A stretch of DNA of 64,000 nucleotides from an uncultured Chloroflexota bacterium (GCA_937879875.1 CALFMN010000009.1:29793-93792); one strand, 5' to 3'; numbered from the stretch's first letter, positions 14,057 through 22,858 are shown. Made by a program: numbers and translations. Notes: generated from the sequence alone by a model not told the origin.

Positions 14057-15544
14057 TCACGCCGAGGCCAGCGCGTAGAGCAGATCGGCGTAGGCCATCT
14101 CCATCTCGGCCAGCCCGGCGATGCCGGAACCGGCGTTCGGCTCAAGCACCAGATATTCGTTCGGCGCGTGGGCGCCGGAGCCGTGGCCGAGGCCGCCCAT
14201 CACCGTCGGCAGCCCGAGCGTCTCTGTGAAGACGTAATAGGGGGCGCTGCCGGCGAGGCGCGGCTGCACCAATGGCGTCTTGCCGTACTTGTTGTAAACG
14301 CCGATCGCCGCCCGCACCAGCGACGAGGTGACCGAACTTTGCGCCGGCGGATAACCGCTCAGCTCGCGGATCTGGATGTCCGCGAAACCGTTGCGGTCCA
14401 GATGCTCGCGTACCATGCGCAGCACCTCCGCCGGCGTCTGGTCGGGGACGAGGCGGCTGTCGACCTTCGCCATCGCCGTGTGCGGCAGGATCGTCTTCGT
14501 GCCCTCGCCCGTGTAGCCGGCCCAGATGCCGTCGATGTTCAGCGTCGGCTGGCAGAGATAGCGCACCAGCGCCTCTTCACCGGAGATGCCGTCGATCCAG
14601 CGCTCGACGCCCATCGTGCGCTTGATGCCCGCCTCGTCCCAGCTCGCCAGCATGCCGCGCAGGAGCTGCCGTTCCTCGTCGTTCGGCGGGCGCACGGCGT
14701 CGGCGTAGCCCGGCACCGTAATCGTGTTGCCGTCGGCGCTGGTCAGCGTCGCCAGCGCCTGCACCAGCCGCCAGACCGGCGAATCGACGATCGCCTTGAA
14801 CGAGCCATGAATCTCAGCGCGGGTCGGGCCGCCGGCTGCGTTGCCGCTCGCCTCGAGCTCCCAATAGGCGATGCCCTTCACGCCGAGCGGCAGCATCGTT
14901 TCGCCCCGCGGATTCTGCGAGGGGAAGGGGAAGAACGTGCCGAGGGCGGTGCGCAGCCTGTCGGCGTAGGGCGCGACGACCTGCGGATAATGCGGCGAGC
15001 CCAGCTCCTCTTCGCCCTCCGCCGCGACAAACAGGTTGACCGGCAGCTTGCCCTCGCATGCGATGATCGAGGCGACGGTGTTCAGGAAGGCGCGTTCGGG
15101 TCCCTTCTGGTTCACCGCGCCGCGCCCCATAATCGCTCGCCCCAACTCGTGCTCGACGATCTCGGCGGCGAACGGCGGCGAGCGCCAGTCGGCCGGCTCG
15201 ACGGGCTGCACGTCGTACATCATGTAGACCAGCAAGGTGCGCGGCGCGCCCGCGTCATAGAAGCCGAAGACGCCCGGATGGCCATCGGTCGGCACCAGTT
15301 CGGCTTCGGCAAAGCCGAGGGCGAGCAGATCACCGCGCAGCAACTCCGCCATCTCACGTACGCCGACGTTCTGGGCGCTGATCGACGGTTGTCGCAGCCA
15401 GCGCTGCAGCTCGGCCGTATGCTCGGCCTGATGGGCGTGAATATGGGCATAGACGCGGGCGTGATCGGCCGCGTACGCCGGAATCGTAGCTGCGTCGAAG
15501 GGAACCGCGTCGCCGAGCACGCCGCGCTGCGAAGACTGCACCAT
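14057..15544 (-). CDS. M20-family peptidase homologue with altered metal site
   Basis: 495-aa protein of the M20 metallopeptidase fold (dipeptidase/carnosinase group). Family landmarks are YDVQPVEP (about 110-117), GRGAVNQKGP (140-149), EGEEELGS (176-183), the VDSRLVPDQ strand and GHGSGAHAPNEY near the end. Two expected zinc ligands differ: the His of the HxD motif is Met109 (MYD), and the bridging Asp of GRGxxD is Asn145. The neighbouring M20 gene at 19161 keeps both. The protein may therefore be inactive, use one metal, or do another reaction. ATG at 15544 has AGGAGG upstream; a longer frame to 15652 lacks a ribosome site. It starts 36 bp past the OsmC-like gene start, same strand, so possibly cotranscribed. 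Confidence 0.82.
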   Translation of the reverse strand: MVQSSQRGVLGDAVPFDAATIPAYAADHARVYAHIHAHQAEHTAELQRWLRQPSISAQNVGVREMAELLRGDLLALGFAEAELVPTDGHPGVFGFYDAGAPRTLLVYMMYDVQPVEPADWRSPPFAAEIVEHELGRAIMGRGAVNQKGPERAFLNTVASIIACEGKLPVNLFVAAEGEEELGSPHYPQVVAPYADRLRTALGTFFPFPSQNPRGETMLPLGVKGIAYWELEASGNAAGGPTRAEIHGSFKAIVDSPVWRLVQALATLTSADGNTITVPGYADAVRPPNDEERQLLRGMLASWDEAGIKRTMGVERWIDGISGEEALVRYLCQPTLNIDGIWAGYTGEGTKTILPHTAMAKVDSRLVPDQTPAEVLRMVREHLDRNGFADIQIRELSGYPPAQSSVTSSLVRAAIGVYNKYGKTPLVQPRLAGSAPYYVFTETLGLPTVMGGLGHGSGAHAPNEYLVLEPNAGSGIAGLAEMEMAYADLLYALASA

Positions 15545-16230
15545 CGCCGGACTCCTCCTACGGCTGGCACGAGTGGGCCGGCCGTCGCACCGGCAACTAT
15601 AGCGCAGGCACAAGGCGAAGGCATCGGGACAACGCGTTGAGAGCCACCGCACGCTGGCGAGAGTCGCCGGATCGTCCCATTCCCGGCTGCCGCCGCCAGC
15701 GGGCGCTTCTCGTCGATCTCAGCGCCCCGCCGCGATCGGCGCGCGTACCAGTACGGCGCCCGCCGACTGCCGGCACACGGTAGACTGACCATGGGCGGCC
15801 CACGGCCGCCCGCGGTGCCGACGATGGAGAGCTGCCAGCACATCCTCTGGAGCGTGGATGGCCACGGGCGAGCATCACGACGAGGGCGCCCGGGCCTTCG
15901 TGGAGAAGCGGGAGCCGCGCTTCGTGGGGCGATAGCGGCAGCGGCGCTGGTGCCTGCGCGGGGCGCCTAACCCCGCTTTGGCCGGCGCCAAAGCTCCCTT
16001 CCCCACAGGGGAAGGGTTACGGTGTCGAGGGCAACCGACGCCGGGCGGAGACCAACCCATCGGCCATCCCGTGAGGACACCCCGGCCCCGTCGCCGTCGC
16101 ACGGTGTATGGAACGCTTCAGAAGTCCCTTCCAGTCTCGGGAAGGGACAGGTTTCGCTGAAGCGAAATCAGGGTTAGGTGCCCGCATGGCGCGGCGCGGC
16201 CACATCGCACCGATGGCCTATGCTGGCCGC
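15545..16230. other. Long divergent intergenic region
   Basis: About 690 bp between the minus-strand M20-like gene and the plus-strand S41 gene. Its right third is the family A repeat A2. A TATAGT hexamer on the minus strand (about 15596-15601) is a possible -10 for the M20-like gene. A TATGCT on the plus strand lies about 10 bp before the S41 start at 16231. The remaining sequence (about 15610-15950) shows no gene I would support. Confidence 0.45.
15958..16185. repeat. Family A repeat, long copy (A2)
   Basis: About 228 bp bounded by GGGGCGCCTAACCCCG on the left and CAGGGTTAGGTGCCCG on the right. Internal hairpins are GCTTTGGC/GCCAAAGC and CCCTTCCCC/GGGGAAGGG on the left, and GTCCCTTCC/GGGAAGGGAC and GTTTCGC/GCGAAAT on the right. 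The middle of about 100 bp is less conserved. It matches copies at 34451 and 49236 in order and spacing. No coding capacity. Confidence 0.85.
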
Positions 16231-18330
16231 ATGCCTGACGCTTCGCCCACGACCAACGTCATATCGCGTCTGTCCCGATCCTGGTCCCGCAAACGCGCTC
16301 GCATGTTCGCCGGCGTGATGCTCGGCGCGGCGCTGCTCTGCGGAACGCACAGGACGCGGGCGGCGGCGCCGGCTCGCGTCGCGACGCCGGCGCAGACCGC
16401 GGCGCATCTGGCGGCGATCCGCACGGCGTACGACGATCTGCTCGACGCCTTCCACCAGCCCGAACCGCCGGACGCGCTGCTGCAGCCGGCGCTTGACAGT
16501 CTGCTCGCCGACACCCGCAAGCACGGCCTCAGCCTCCAGCCGATCACCCTGCCGGCCGACCGCGACGGCGCCTTTGCCGCGTTTGCGGATCTCTTCAATC
16601 AATTCGCGCAGTACGCCGCACAGGCGAGCGACGATGCCGTGCAGAATACTGCCTTCGACGCGATCGACGCGATGACCGGCGCATTGCGCGACGATCATAC
16701 CGGCTTCATCGATCCCAACGGACTACGGCAGTTCGCCGCCGAGCTTTCGGCCGGCTCGGGCTTCGGCAGCGGCTTCGTGCTACGAAACGCCAATCCGCCC
16801 TACGTGCGCGAGGTCGCCCCGGCCGGCCCGGCGGACCGCGCCGGCCTGCGTCCCGGCGATGCCCTGCTCGCCGTGAACGGAACACCGGTGACGCCGCGTG
16901 CGCAGAGCAGCCTGAGAAGCATCTTCGCGGGCGACTCCGGCCCGTACACCCTGCGTGTGGACCGGCCTGGTGACGGCGAACTGGATCTCAGCATCACGCC
17001 GGGGCCGTATCACTATGCGGAGTGGAGCGCGACGGTGCTCCCCGGCGGCGTCGGCCTGATGCGACTGCGCGAGTTCATCGATCCCTGGCGTCCACTGCCC
17101 GACGGCCGCACGATCGACATGGCGATCGACGACGTGCTGGAACAGTTCGAGGCGGCCGGCGTCACGCTCTGGCTGCTTGACCTACGCGATAACCCCGGCG
17201 GCTCCGGCCTGCTGGCGGATGCGCTCACCGGCCGCTTCGTCCCCGACGGTCTCTCCGACCGGCAGTTCGACGGGCGTGGCCATGCAGGCCAGGACTTGGT
17301 CGACGGACGGCTGTTCCGCGTACAACGGCCGCTGGCAGTGTTGGTGAACGGCGGCTCGACCTCCGCCTCGGACCTTGCCGCCTCGGTGTTCAAAGAATCC
17401 GGCCGGGCGCTGCTCGTGGGCCAGCGTACCGGCGGCGCCCTCGGCAACGCCGCAATCTGGCCGATCGGCGACGGCGCCGGTATGGAAATCAGCTTCGCCG
17501 ATGTCCACAGCGGCAAAAACGACGCGGTGATCGATCGCGTCGGCGTGCCGGTCGACGTGTCTGCCCCCGACCGCACCGTGAGCGACCTGGCCGCCGGCCG
17601 CGATCCGCAGCTCGATGCTGCGATCGCGGCACTGAAGCAGCGGGACGCCGCGCCCGTGCAGGCAGCGGCTGCCGGTCTTACGCCGCTCGACCGGGCGGAT
17701 GTGCAGGGGCGGCTGCTGCGCTATCTGCCCCCGGCGTCGGCGCTCGCCGCCGCGTTGCCGGGCCAAACGGACGTGCAGGATACGGGCGGTTATACGCTGC
17801 TGAGCTACAACGACTACAACAACTGGGCGACGGCCACGGTGACGACCTCCGGCAGCGGCGGCGGCCGCGATGGCGTCGCCACGCGCGAAGCGGCGCGGCA
17901 GCGCGGCTGGCAGGGCGGCCGCGTCGAAGTGTACGGCGGCGGCGACCCGCTCGGCCCGTCGCTCTGGCTGGAGCTGGATGACTATCAGGGTGTCAGCGGG
18001 GCGGAGGCCGCACTTGCCGCCAATGACTTCTCCGATCAGTGGCAGCCGGAGAACGCTGTGCTGCAGCTCGGCGACGCGGAAACGCTGGCGTATGCAGGCA
18101 CATGGGGCGATCTCGGCACGCTGCTGCTGCGCTGGCGCCGGGGCAGCATCGTGTTTACGGCTGAGTATCAGGCAGCGCCGGGAACGGCCTCGCCGGCGGG
18201 CGACACCGCGCTGGCGCAGGCCGTCGATGCAGCCTTCGTGCAGACCCCGGCTTCGCTGTCCTACACGCTGATCATCGTGCCGCTGCGCCGCACGCTGCCA
18301 TTTCTGCGCGCGGCCGAGAGCGCGGCGTAG
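16231..18330 (+). CDS. Secreted S41-family peptidase with PDZ domain
   Basis: 699-aa exported protein of the C-terminal processing protease family. In order: signal/anchor (about 25-40), helical N-terminal domain with DDHTGFID near 154-161, PDZ domain (about 175-260, GLRPGDALLAVNGTPV), protease core with LDLRDNPGGSGLL and the nucleophile region GSTSASDL (Ser378), then a C-terminal region of about 200 residues that I do not recognise. The usual Lys-bearing TxGKG segment reads TGGALG, so the Ser/Lys dyad of CtpA-type enzymes is not evident; a tricorn-like mechanism or loss of activity is possible. The ATG at 16231 has no ribosome site but a TATGCT box about 10 bp upstream, suggesting a leaderless message. 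Upstream ATGs fall in repeat A2. Confidence 0.82.
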   Translation: MPDASPTTNVISRLSRSWSRKRARMFAGVMLGAALLCGTHRTRAAAPARVATPAQTAAHLAAIRTAYDDLLDAFHQPEPPDALLQPALDSLLADTRKHGLSLQPITLPADRDGAFAAFADLFNQFAQYAAQASDDAVQNTAFDAIDAMTGALRDDHTGFIDPNGLRQFAAELSAGSGFGSGFVLRNANPPYVREVAPAGPADRAGLRPGDALLAVNGTPVTPRAQSSLRSIFAGDSGPYTLRVDRPGDGELDLSITPGPYHYAEWSATVLPGGVGLMRLREFIDPWRPLPDGRTIDMAIDDVLEQFEAAGVTLWLLDLRDNPGGSGLLADALTGRFVPDGLSDRQFDGRGHAGQDLVDGRLFRVQRPLAVLVNGGSTSASDLAASVFKESGRALLVGQRTGGALGNAAIWPIGDGAGMEISFADVHSGKNDAVIDRVGVPVDVSAPDRTVSDLAAGRDPQLDAAIAALKQRDAAPVQAAAAGLTPLDRADVQGRLLRYLPPASALAAALPGQTDVQDTGGYTLLSYNDYNNWATATVTTSGSGGGRDGVATREAARQRGWQGGRVEVYGGGDPLGPSLWLELDDYQGVSGAEAALAANDFSDQWQPENAVLQLGDAETLAYAGTWGDLGTLLLRWRRGSIVFTAEYQAAPGTASPAGDTALAQAVDAAFVQTPASLSYTLIIVPLRRTLPFLRAAESAA

Positions 18331-18388
18331 CGGGGACCGAAGCCGGGGTCATCGGCGCGAGCTGCCGCGCCGCGGCACCGGCGTCTGG

Positions 18389-18418
18389 AGCGCCGGCGCC
18401 GTTGCGTTTGCCGGCGCT
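18389..18418. terminator. Stem-loop between convergent genes
   Basis: AGCGCCGGC and GCCGGCGCT form a perfect 9-bp stem around a 12-nt loop, between the end of the S41 gene and the end of the minus-strand cupredoxin gene. There is no T-run. Position fits a bidirectional terminator. Confidence 0.45.
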
Positions 18419-18884
18419 ACTGAGCGGGAGCGAGCACGGTAAAGGAGCCCGTCATCCAGGGATGCAGCGTGCAGTAGTACAGATACTGGCCCGGATCGAG
18501 CGTGCTGGTGTCCAGCGTCCAGGACTGACCGGGCATAATCAGCAGGTCGCGCGTGGGCGACGAGTCAAACTTCTCACCCGAGGCGAGGGTGCGCGTGGGC
18601 GCCATGCCGCTCCAGGTGATCGAGGTAACGGTGTGCGGCGCCGTGCTCGTCGCCGGATTGTCGAACTCGATCGGCTCGCCCTGCGTCACGGTCAGGTGCG
18701 CCGGCGCGAACGTCCATTGGCCGAGCCCCTCGGCATCCGTCGGAGTGAGGCCGGAATCGTTCTGGACGACGGTGACGCGCGGGGTGAATGCCGTCGCCGG
18801 GCGCTGAGCGCGGGCGCCCGCCATCGTCGCCAGGGCGCCGCCAACCAGAAGCGAGGCAAGAACCGGCCGGATGGGAACGCGCAT
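18417..18884 (-). CDS. Exported cupredoxin (plastocyanin-like)
   Basis: 155-aa blue-copper-type protein with a signal peptide (about 1-26). The single cupredoxin domain has candidate type 1 copper ligands His84 (TAPHTVTS), Cys138 and His141 (YYCTLHPW) and Met144. Such proteins carry electrons or store copper outside the membrane. ATG at 18884 has AAGGAG 8 nt upstream. A second cupredoxin lies at 21853 with different flanks, and the CopC cluster is 7 kb away, so copper use is a theme of this window. It is transcribed away from the M20 peptidase gene across a 276-bp gap. Confidence 0.88.
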   Translation of the reverse strand: MRVPIRPVLASLLVGGALATMAGARAQRPATAFTPRVTVVQNDSGLTPTDAEGLGQWTFAPAHLTVTQGEPIEFDNPATSTAPHTVTSITWSGMAPTRTLASGEKFDSSPTRDLLIMPGQSWTLDTSTLDPGQYLYYCTLHPWMTGSFTVLAPAQ

Positions 18885-18932
18885 GAGTCCGTCTCCTTCG
18901 CGTGGCCGCGGGCTGATTCGTGGCCGCGGCCG

Positions 18933-18957
18933 TCACGCGCTATACGTTAGCGCGTGA
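18933..18957. promoter_or_regulatory. Perfect 10-bp inverted repeat between divergent genes
   Basis: TCACGCGCTA-TACGT-TAGCGCGTGA: two exact 10-bp arms around 5 nt, about 50 bp upstream of the minus-strand cupredoxin start. Candidate operator controlling one or both divergent genes. Confidence 0.5.
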
Positions 18958-19160
18958 CTTTCGGATTCAAGGCCAACGTTCGGAAATTGCAAGGATTCAC
19001 GTCGTTCGCGGGTGCATCCGACACCAGCTTCGCCGCGTCTGTTCATGAATGCGACGCGGATCGCGCGTTCGGTGGAGAAGACACACGGATTCTGTGTTGT
19101 GACGGCGCCGCGCGGCTCGCATACAGTGTGGTCAGCCGCCTCGAGAACTGGAGCGCCGAG

Positions 19161-20477
19161 ATGAGCGAGTCGCACGGGATCGATTGGAACGCGGTGCGCG
19201 ACGAGGCGATCGCGCTGCTGCGCACACTACTGCGCATCGATACCACAAACCCGCCGGGCAACGAGCACGCCGCCGCCGAGTTCCTGGCGGCGGTCCTCGT
19301 CCGCGAGGGCTTCGAGCCGCGTCTGCTGACCTCGGAGCCGGGTCGCACCTCGGTCATCGCCCGGCTCCCCGGCGCCGCTGAGCGCGGCCCGCTGCTGCTG
19401 CAAGGCCACACCGATGTCGTGCCGGCCGATCCCGCCGAATGGACGCACCCGCCATTTTCCGGTGACCTCGCCGAGGGCTGCATCTGGGGCCGCGGCGCGC
19501 TCGATATGAAGGGCACGGTGGTGATGCAACTGCTGGCGCTGATCCTGGCGAAGCGCCTGGGGCTGTGTCCGCGTGGAGACGTGATCTTCTGCGCAGTGCC
19601 GGACGAGGAAACGGGCGGCTTCCTCGGCGCCGGCTGGCTGGTCGACAACCACCCGGAGCTGGTACGCGCGGAGGTGGCGCTGGGCGAGGTCGGCGGCTAC
19701 ACGATGTTCCTCGGCGCCGACCGCTACTACCCGATCCAGGTGACGGAGAAGGTCGGCTGCCAGTTGCGACTGCGTGTGAGCGGCGCCTCGGGCCACGGCT
19801 CGATGCCGATCCGCGACGGCGCCATGGCCAAAGCCGGCCGCGTGCTGGAGGCGCTGACAAGGCAGCGGCTTCCCACGCACATCTCGCCGGTGGCGGAGCA
19901 GTTTGTGCGCGCCCTGGCCGAGTCGCAGCCGCTTTTGCTGGGGTTGCTCGATCCGGCCCGCGGCGACGGCGTGCTGGCCGAGCTGGGCGCCGAGGGCCGC
20001 ATGTGGGAGGCGATTCTGCACAATACCGCCGTGCCGACCGTTGTCCAAGGCGGCAGCAAGACCAACGTGATCCCCGGCAGCATTGAAATCGTGATCGACG
20101 GCCGCCTGCTGCCAGGACAGAGCGCCGAGACGTTCTTGGAGGAAGTGCGCGCCCTGATCGGGGATGACGCGGAGATCGCCGGCGTGCGCCACACGCCGAG
20201 CCACACTGAGGCGCCCGTGGACGCCTTCTTCGAGGAACTGTGCGGCGTGGTGCGGGCGCTTGACCCCGGCTCGCGGCCGGTGCCGGCGATCGTCACCGGC
20301 ATCACCGACGCACGCCACTTCGCGCGGCTGGGCACGCGCTGCTACGGGTTCGCGCCCGTGCGGCTGAACCCCCAGACCGCGTTCTGGACGCTGTTCCACG
20401 GCGCCGACGAGCGCATCCCCGTCGAGGGCCTGGCGTTCGGTATCGAGGCGATCTTCCGTGTGCTGGAGCAGTATTAG
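19161..20477 (+). CDS. M20 peptidase, ArgE/DapE-like deacylase
   Basis: 438-aa metallohydrolase of the ArgE/DapE/ACY1 group, which removes acyl groups from amino acids or diamino acids using two metal ions. The metal motifs are intact: LLQGHTDVVPADP, IWGRGALDMKG and VPDEETGG. A dimerisation lid region with GASGHGSMP follows, and FAPVRLN near the end. ATG at 19161 follows GGAG; an open frame upstream to 18954 carries no ribosome site. A weak promoter (TTGTGA then TACAGT, 19-bp spacing) lies about 40-65 bp upstream. Exact substrate not readable; acetylornithine or a generic N-acyl amino acid is plausible. Confidence 0.88.
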   Translation: MSESHGIDWNAVRDEAIALLRTLLRIDTTNPPGNEHAAAEFLAAVLVREGFEPRLLTSEPGRTSVIARLPGAAERGPLLLQGHTDVVPADPAEWTHPPFSGDLAEGCIWGRGALDMKGTVVMQLLALILAKRLGLCPRGDVIFCAVPDEETGGFLGAGWLVDNHPELVRAEVALGEVGGYTMFLGADRYYPIQVTEKVGCQLRLRVSGASGHGSMPIRDGAMAKAGRVLEALTRQRLPTHISPVAEQFVRALAESQPLLLGLLDPARGDGVLAELGAEGRMWEAILHNTAVPTVVQGGSKTNVIPGSIEIVIDGRLLPGQSAETFLEEVRALIGDDAEIAGVRHTPSHTEAPVDAFFEELCGVVRALDPGSRPVPAIVTGITDARHFARLGTRCYGFAPVRLNPQTAFWTLFHGADERIPVEGLAFGIEAIFRVLEQY

Positions 20478-20584
20478 CTGAGCGGATCCCGACACCGCGG
20501 GGGGTAGGCGTCCTCGACGCGGCCTCGTACACTCGACAGCAGGTGGCACGTCGCTGCAAGCGGTGTGCAAAAGGGAGCGGGGAG

Positions 20585-20875
20585 ATGGCAACGGCTCAGG
20601 AAACGGCTCTGCGCCACGCAAACGACGTGGTGGCGGGCAACATGGCGGGCGTGATCGGCGACTTCACCCCGGAGGCGCTGACCGAGTTCCAGCAGCACGG
20701 CGTGATGCCGCCGCGGCCGACGACGAAGGCGGAGATCGTCTCCCAGGCGCAGGAGGGCAACCGCGAGCGCTTCGAGATCGCGTATTCGAACGACAGCCAG
20801 TCGTTAACGATCCGTAGCTGGTGGGAAGATCAGGGCGGCACCTGGAAGCTGGTTAAGGCCGAGCCCGTGCACTGA
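20585..20875 (+). CDS. 96-aa NTF2/SnoaL-like small protein
   Basis: Short soluble protein beginning ALRHANDVVAGNMAGVIGDFTPEAL and ending with strands ...RSWWEDQGGTWKLVKAE (parts quoted). That is the helix-then-curved-sheet outline of NTF2/SnoaL-like folds, although at 96 aa it is somewhat short. ATG at 20585 has GGGAG about 8 nt upstream. It starts 108 bp after the M20 gene and lies about 30 bp before the histidine phosphatase gene, so it probably shares a transcript with the latter. No catalytic residue can be proposed; function unknown. Confidence 0.65.
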   Translation: MATAQETALRHANDVVAGNMAGVIGDFTPEALTEFQQHGVMPPRPTTKAEIVSQAQEGNRERFEIAYSNDSQSLTIRSWWEDQGGTWKLVKAEPVH

Positions 20876-20906
20876 AGAGGCAAAAGCGTGGCGTGAGGAC
20901 TGAGGC

Positions 20907-21635
20907 ATGAGCGAAGCCGTTGTGCGCGATGAAGCGCCGCAGTCCCACCCACGGCCGGCGCTGCTGGTCGTCGTGCGCCATGGAGAATCGGTGCGCAATA
21001 CCTTCGACGTGCACAACGGCCTCAAGCAGATGCCGCGGGAGATCGCCACCACGCCCGACCACCTGATCCCGCTGACGGACGAAGGCGAGCGGCAGGCGCG
21101 CTGCACGGGGGTGGGGCTGCGCGACGAGTTCGGGTCGTTTGACTTCATCTTTCACAGCCCGTGGTTGCGTACCACGCAGACCGCGCGGCTCATCGCCGAG
21201 GCGCTGCCGCCCGCAACGCCGATTCGCCGCAACCTGTTTCTGACCGAACAGCACTTCGGCCAGCTTGATCCGGCGCTCTGGCCACATCGGCTGGACCGCT
21301 ACCAGGCGGCCTATCAGCTCTTCGAACTGCAACGCGAGATCATGGGCCACTTCTACTGCCGCCCGCCCGACGGCGAAAGTTGGGCGGACGTCTGCATTCG
21401 TACGCACCAGTTTCTCGGCATCCTCTTCCGGCCGGAATACGCCGGCAAGCGTGTCCTGCTGGTGACGCACGGTGTGACACAGCAGAGCTTCCGCTACCAC
21501 CTCGAATATCCAACCGAAGAGCAACTTGTCGAGGAGTACCAGGGCGACCGCAACCGTAACTGCGGCGTCGGCGCCTACACCCATGAGGCGGACAAGGGCT
21601 GGACGCTGCTCTGCTGGAACAAGACGTACTACTGA
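20907..21635 (+). CDS. Histidine phosphatase family protein
   Basis: 242-aa member of the phosphoglycerate mutase-like phosphatase superfamily. The phosphate-accepting His is in VVRHGESVRN (about 23-32), the second catalytic His in VTHGVTQQSF (about 190-199), and an intervening HSPWLRTTQTA segment provides the conserved Arg. These enzymes hydrolyse or transfer phosphate through a phosphohistidine; the substrate range is wide and not predictable here. ATG at 20907 with GAGG upstream. It ends 217 bp before the convergent cupredoxin gene; the gap has a small CCGCTC/GAGCGG hairpin near 21754-21772 but no gene. Confidence 0.85.
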   Translation: MSEAVVRDEAPQSHPRPALLVVVRHGESVRNTFDVHNGLKQMPREIATTPDHLIPLTDEGERQARCTGVGLRDEFGSFDFIFHSPWLRTTQTARLIAEALPPATPIRRNLFLTEQHFGQLDPALWPHRLDRYQAAYQLFELQREIMGHFYCRPPDGESWADVCIRTHQFLGILFRPEYAGKRVLLVTHGVTQQSFRYHLEYPTEEQLVEEYQGDRNRNCGVGAYTHEADKGWTLLCWNKTYY

Positions 21636-21852
21636 TCGCCGCCGGGCCGTTTCATACTCAGGCGGCGCCTCGATCCGGCGCGATCCAACGCCTCGAACCG
21701 CCGCAATGCGTCGGCACGGGCCGCCGACGAAGGGAATCTCGGCGCACGTGACTCCGCTCGGCCGGAGAGCGGCGCATCGTCGCAATCCGGACCCCGACAA
21801 TGCCATGACCCGGTCGCAGCCGTGGGTGCTGCGGCCGCCATCTGAACGGGAA

Positions 21853-22368
21853 TTAGTACTTGTAGCCGGGAGTATACGGCGTGCTCGTCGAGCTGGCCAC
21901 CGGCGCAGCGACGCCGCTCGCCTGGTCGCTGACAACGACGGTGCCGTGCATGCTGGCGTGGATGTTGCAGTGGTACCTGTAGGTGCCGGCCTTCGCGAAG
22001 GTCACGGAGAAGGTGCCGTTCGGCGCGATCGTATTGGAGTCGAAGCTCTGGGCCTGCCCGGTATCGGATGTGACCGTGTGCGAGACGGTGTCATGGTTGG
22101 TCCAGGTGACCGTTCCCCCGGGCTTCACCGAGATCGTCGCCGGGAAGGCGATGCCTTTGATATCGGCGGCCGTGGCCGCGCCGCCGGCCGGCGAGGCGGT
22201 GAGCGTGACGCCGACCGGCGCGCCGGCTGAGGAGGAACTGCCTGCGTTGCTCTTCGATGCGTTGTTGTTGCTCGATGCGCAGGCCGCGGTGAAGGCCGCG
22301 GTCAACAGCATCGCCGGAAGCAGAGCACGTAGCGTGAATCTGGCGTTCATGGCGTTCATGGCGTTCAT
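21853..22368 (-). CDS. Cupredoxin-domain lipoprotein
   Basis: 171-aa protein with a lipoprotein signal (TAAC, Cys30), an Asn/Ser-rich linker, and a plastocyanin-like domain with copper ligands His97 (SHTVTS), Cys134 and His137 (YHCNIHASM) and Met140. It is probably an electron carrier or copper binder tethered to the outside of the membrane. The first nine residues are a triple repeat of Met-Asn-Ala, encoded by three tandem 9-bp units. AGGGAA lies 5 nt before the first ATG, so 22368 is the likely start, with two in-frame backup starts. A C-terminal Ser/Thr/Pro tail follows the domain. Confidence 0.87.
   Translation of the reverse strand: MNAMNAMNARFTLRALLPAMLLTAAFTAACASSNNNASKSNAGSSSSAGAPVGVTLTASPAGGAATAADIKGIAFPATISVKPGGTVTWTNHDTVSHTVTSDTGQAQSFDSNTIAPNGTFSVTFAKAGTYRYHCNIHASMHGTVVVSDQASGVAAPVASSTSTPYTPGYKY
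22342..22368 (-). repeat. Three tandem ATGAACGCC units at a gene start
   Basis: Exact 9-bp unit repeated three times, each carrying an in-frame ATG of the cupredoxin lipoprotein gene. Slippage would change the N-terminus by three residues without a frame change. Confidence 0.9.
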
Positions 22369-22491
22369 CGATTCCCTGGACGGTGAAATCTGGTGCTGCC
22401 GTCGTTATTCATACGCTCTTTCGCCTGCTGCGGATGTATCGCGGCGCGTGATCGCCCGTCGAACGCATGGTCAGAGGCGGGCGGCGGTTTC

Positions 22492-22497
22492 TATACT
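22492..22497 (+). promoter_or_regulatory. Possible -10 box TATACT
   Basis: TATACT lies 26 bp upstream of the start of the 111-aa gene at 22523, in DNA that is otherwise very GC-rich. No good -35 hexamer is seen at 17 bp. Confidence 0.3.
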
Positions 22498-22522
22498 TGC
22501 CTGAAGGGGGCGCGAAGACAGC

Positions 22523-22858
22523 ATGCCGATCGACGCGCGGCACCTGCGGCGGCACCTCGACGACCTGATCGGCCGGATCGCCTTCCTGCGGCCACTGCAG
22601 CCAGACAATCCCTCGTACCGGCTCTGGCTGGGCGATGTGATCGAAGTGGTAAACCTGCAGTGGGGTGTGCAGAGCCGCCAGATGCTGCAACTGCGCGCCG
22701 CCATCGGCCGCGGCGGGCGGCAGCCGGATGGCGAGACGCCCGAGGAGCGGGCCAGCGTCTACCGGGAGCGCCTTGACGACATCGAGGCGGTGCTGGGCAG
22801 CTTCGTGCGTGGCATCGCCGAGCCGGTGCAGTTCTTCGAGAATGGAGACGGCCGCTGA
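22523..22858 (+). CDS. 111-aa hypothetical protein
   Basis: Unrecognised, mostly helical soluble protein of 111 residues with a balanced charged/hydrophobic pattern (for example RLWLGDVIEVVNLQWG) and no signal peptide. It starts at an ATG with a G-rich purine tract about 10-17 nt upstream, and a TATACT box precedes it. It is followed after 72 bp by another unknown gene on the same strand. Composition is that of a real coding gene. No function can be proposed. Confidence 0.6.
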   Translation: MPIDARHLRRHLDDLIGRIAFLRPLQPDNPSYRLWLGDVIEVVNLQWGVQSRQMLQLRAAIGRGGRQPDGETPEERASVYRERLDDIEAVLGSFVRGIAEPVQFFENGDGR

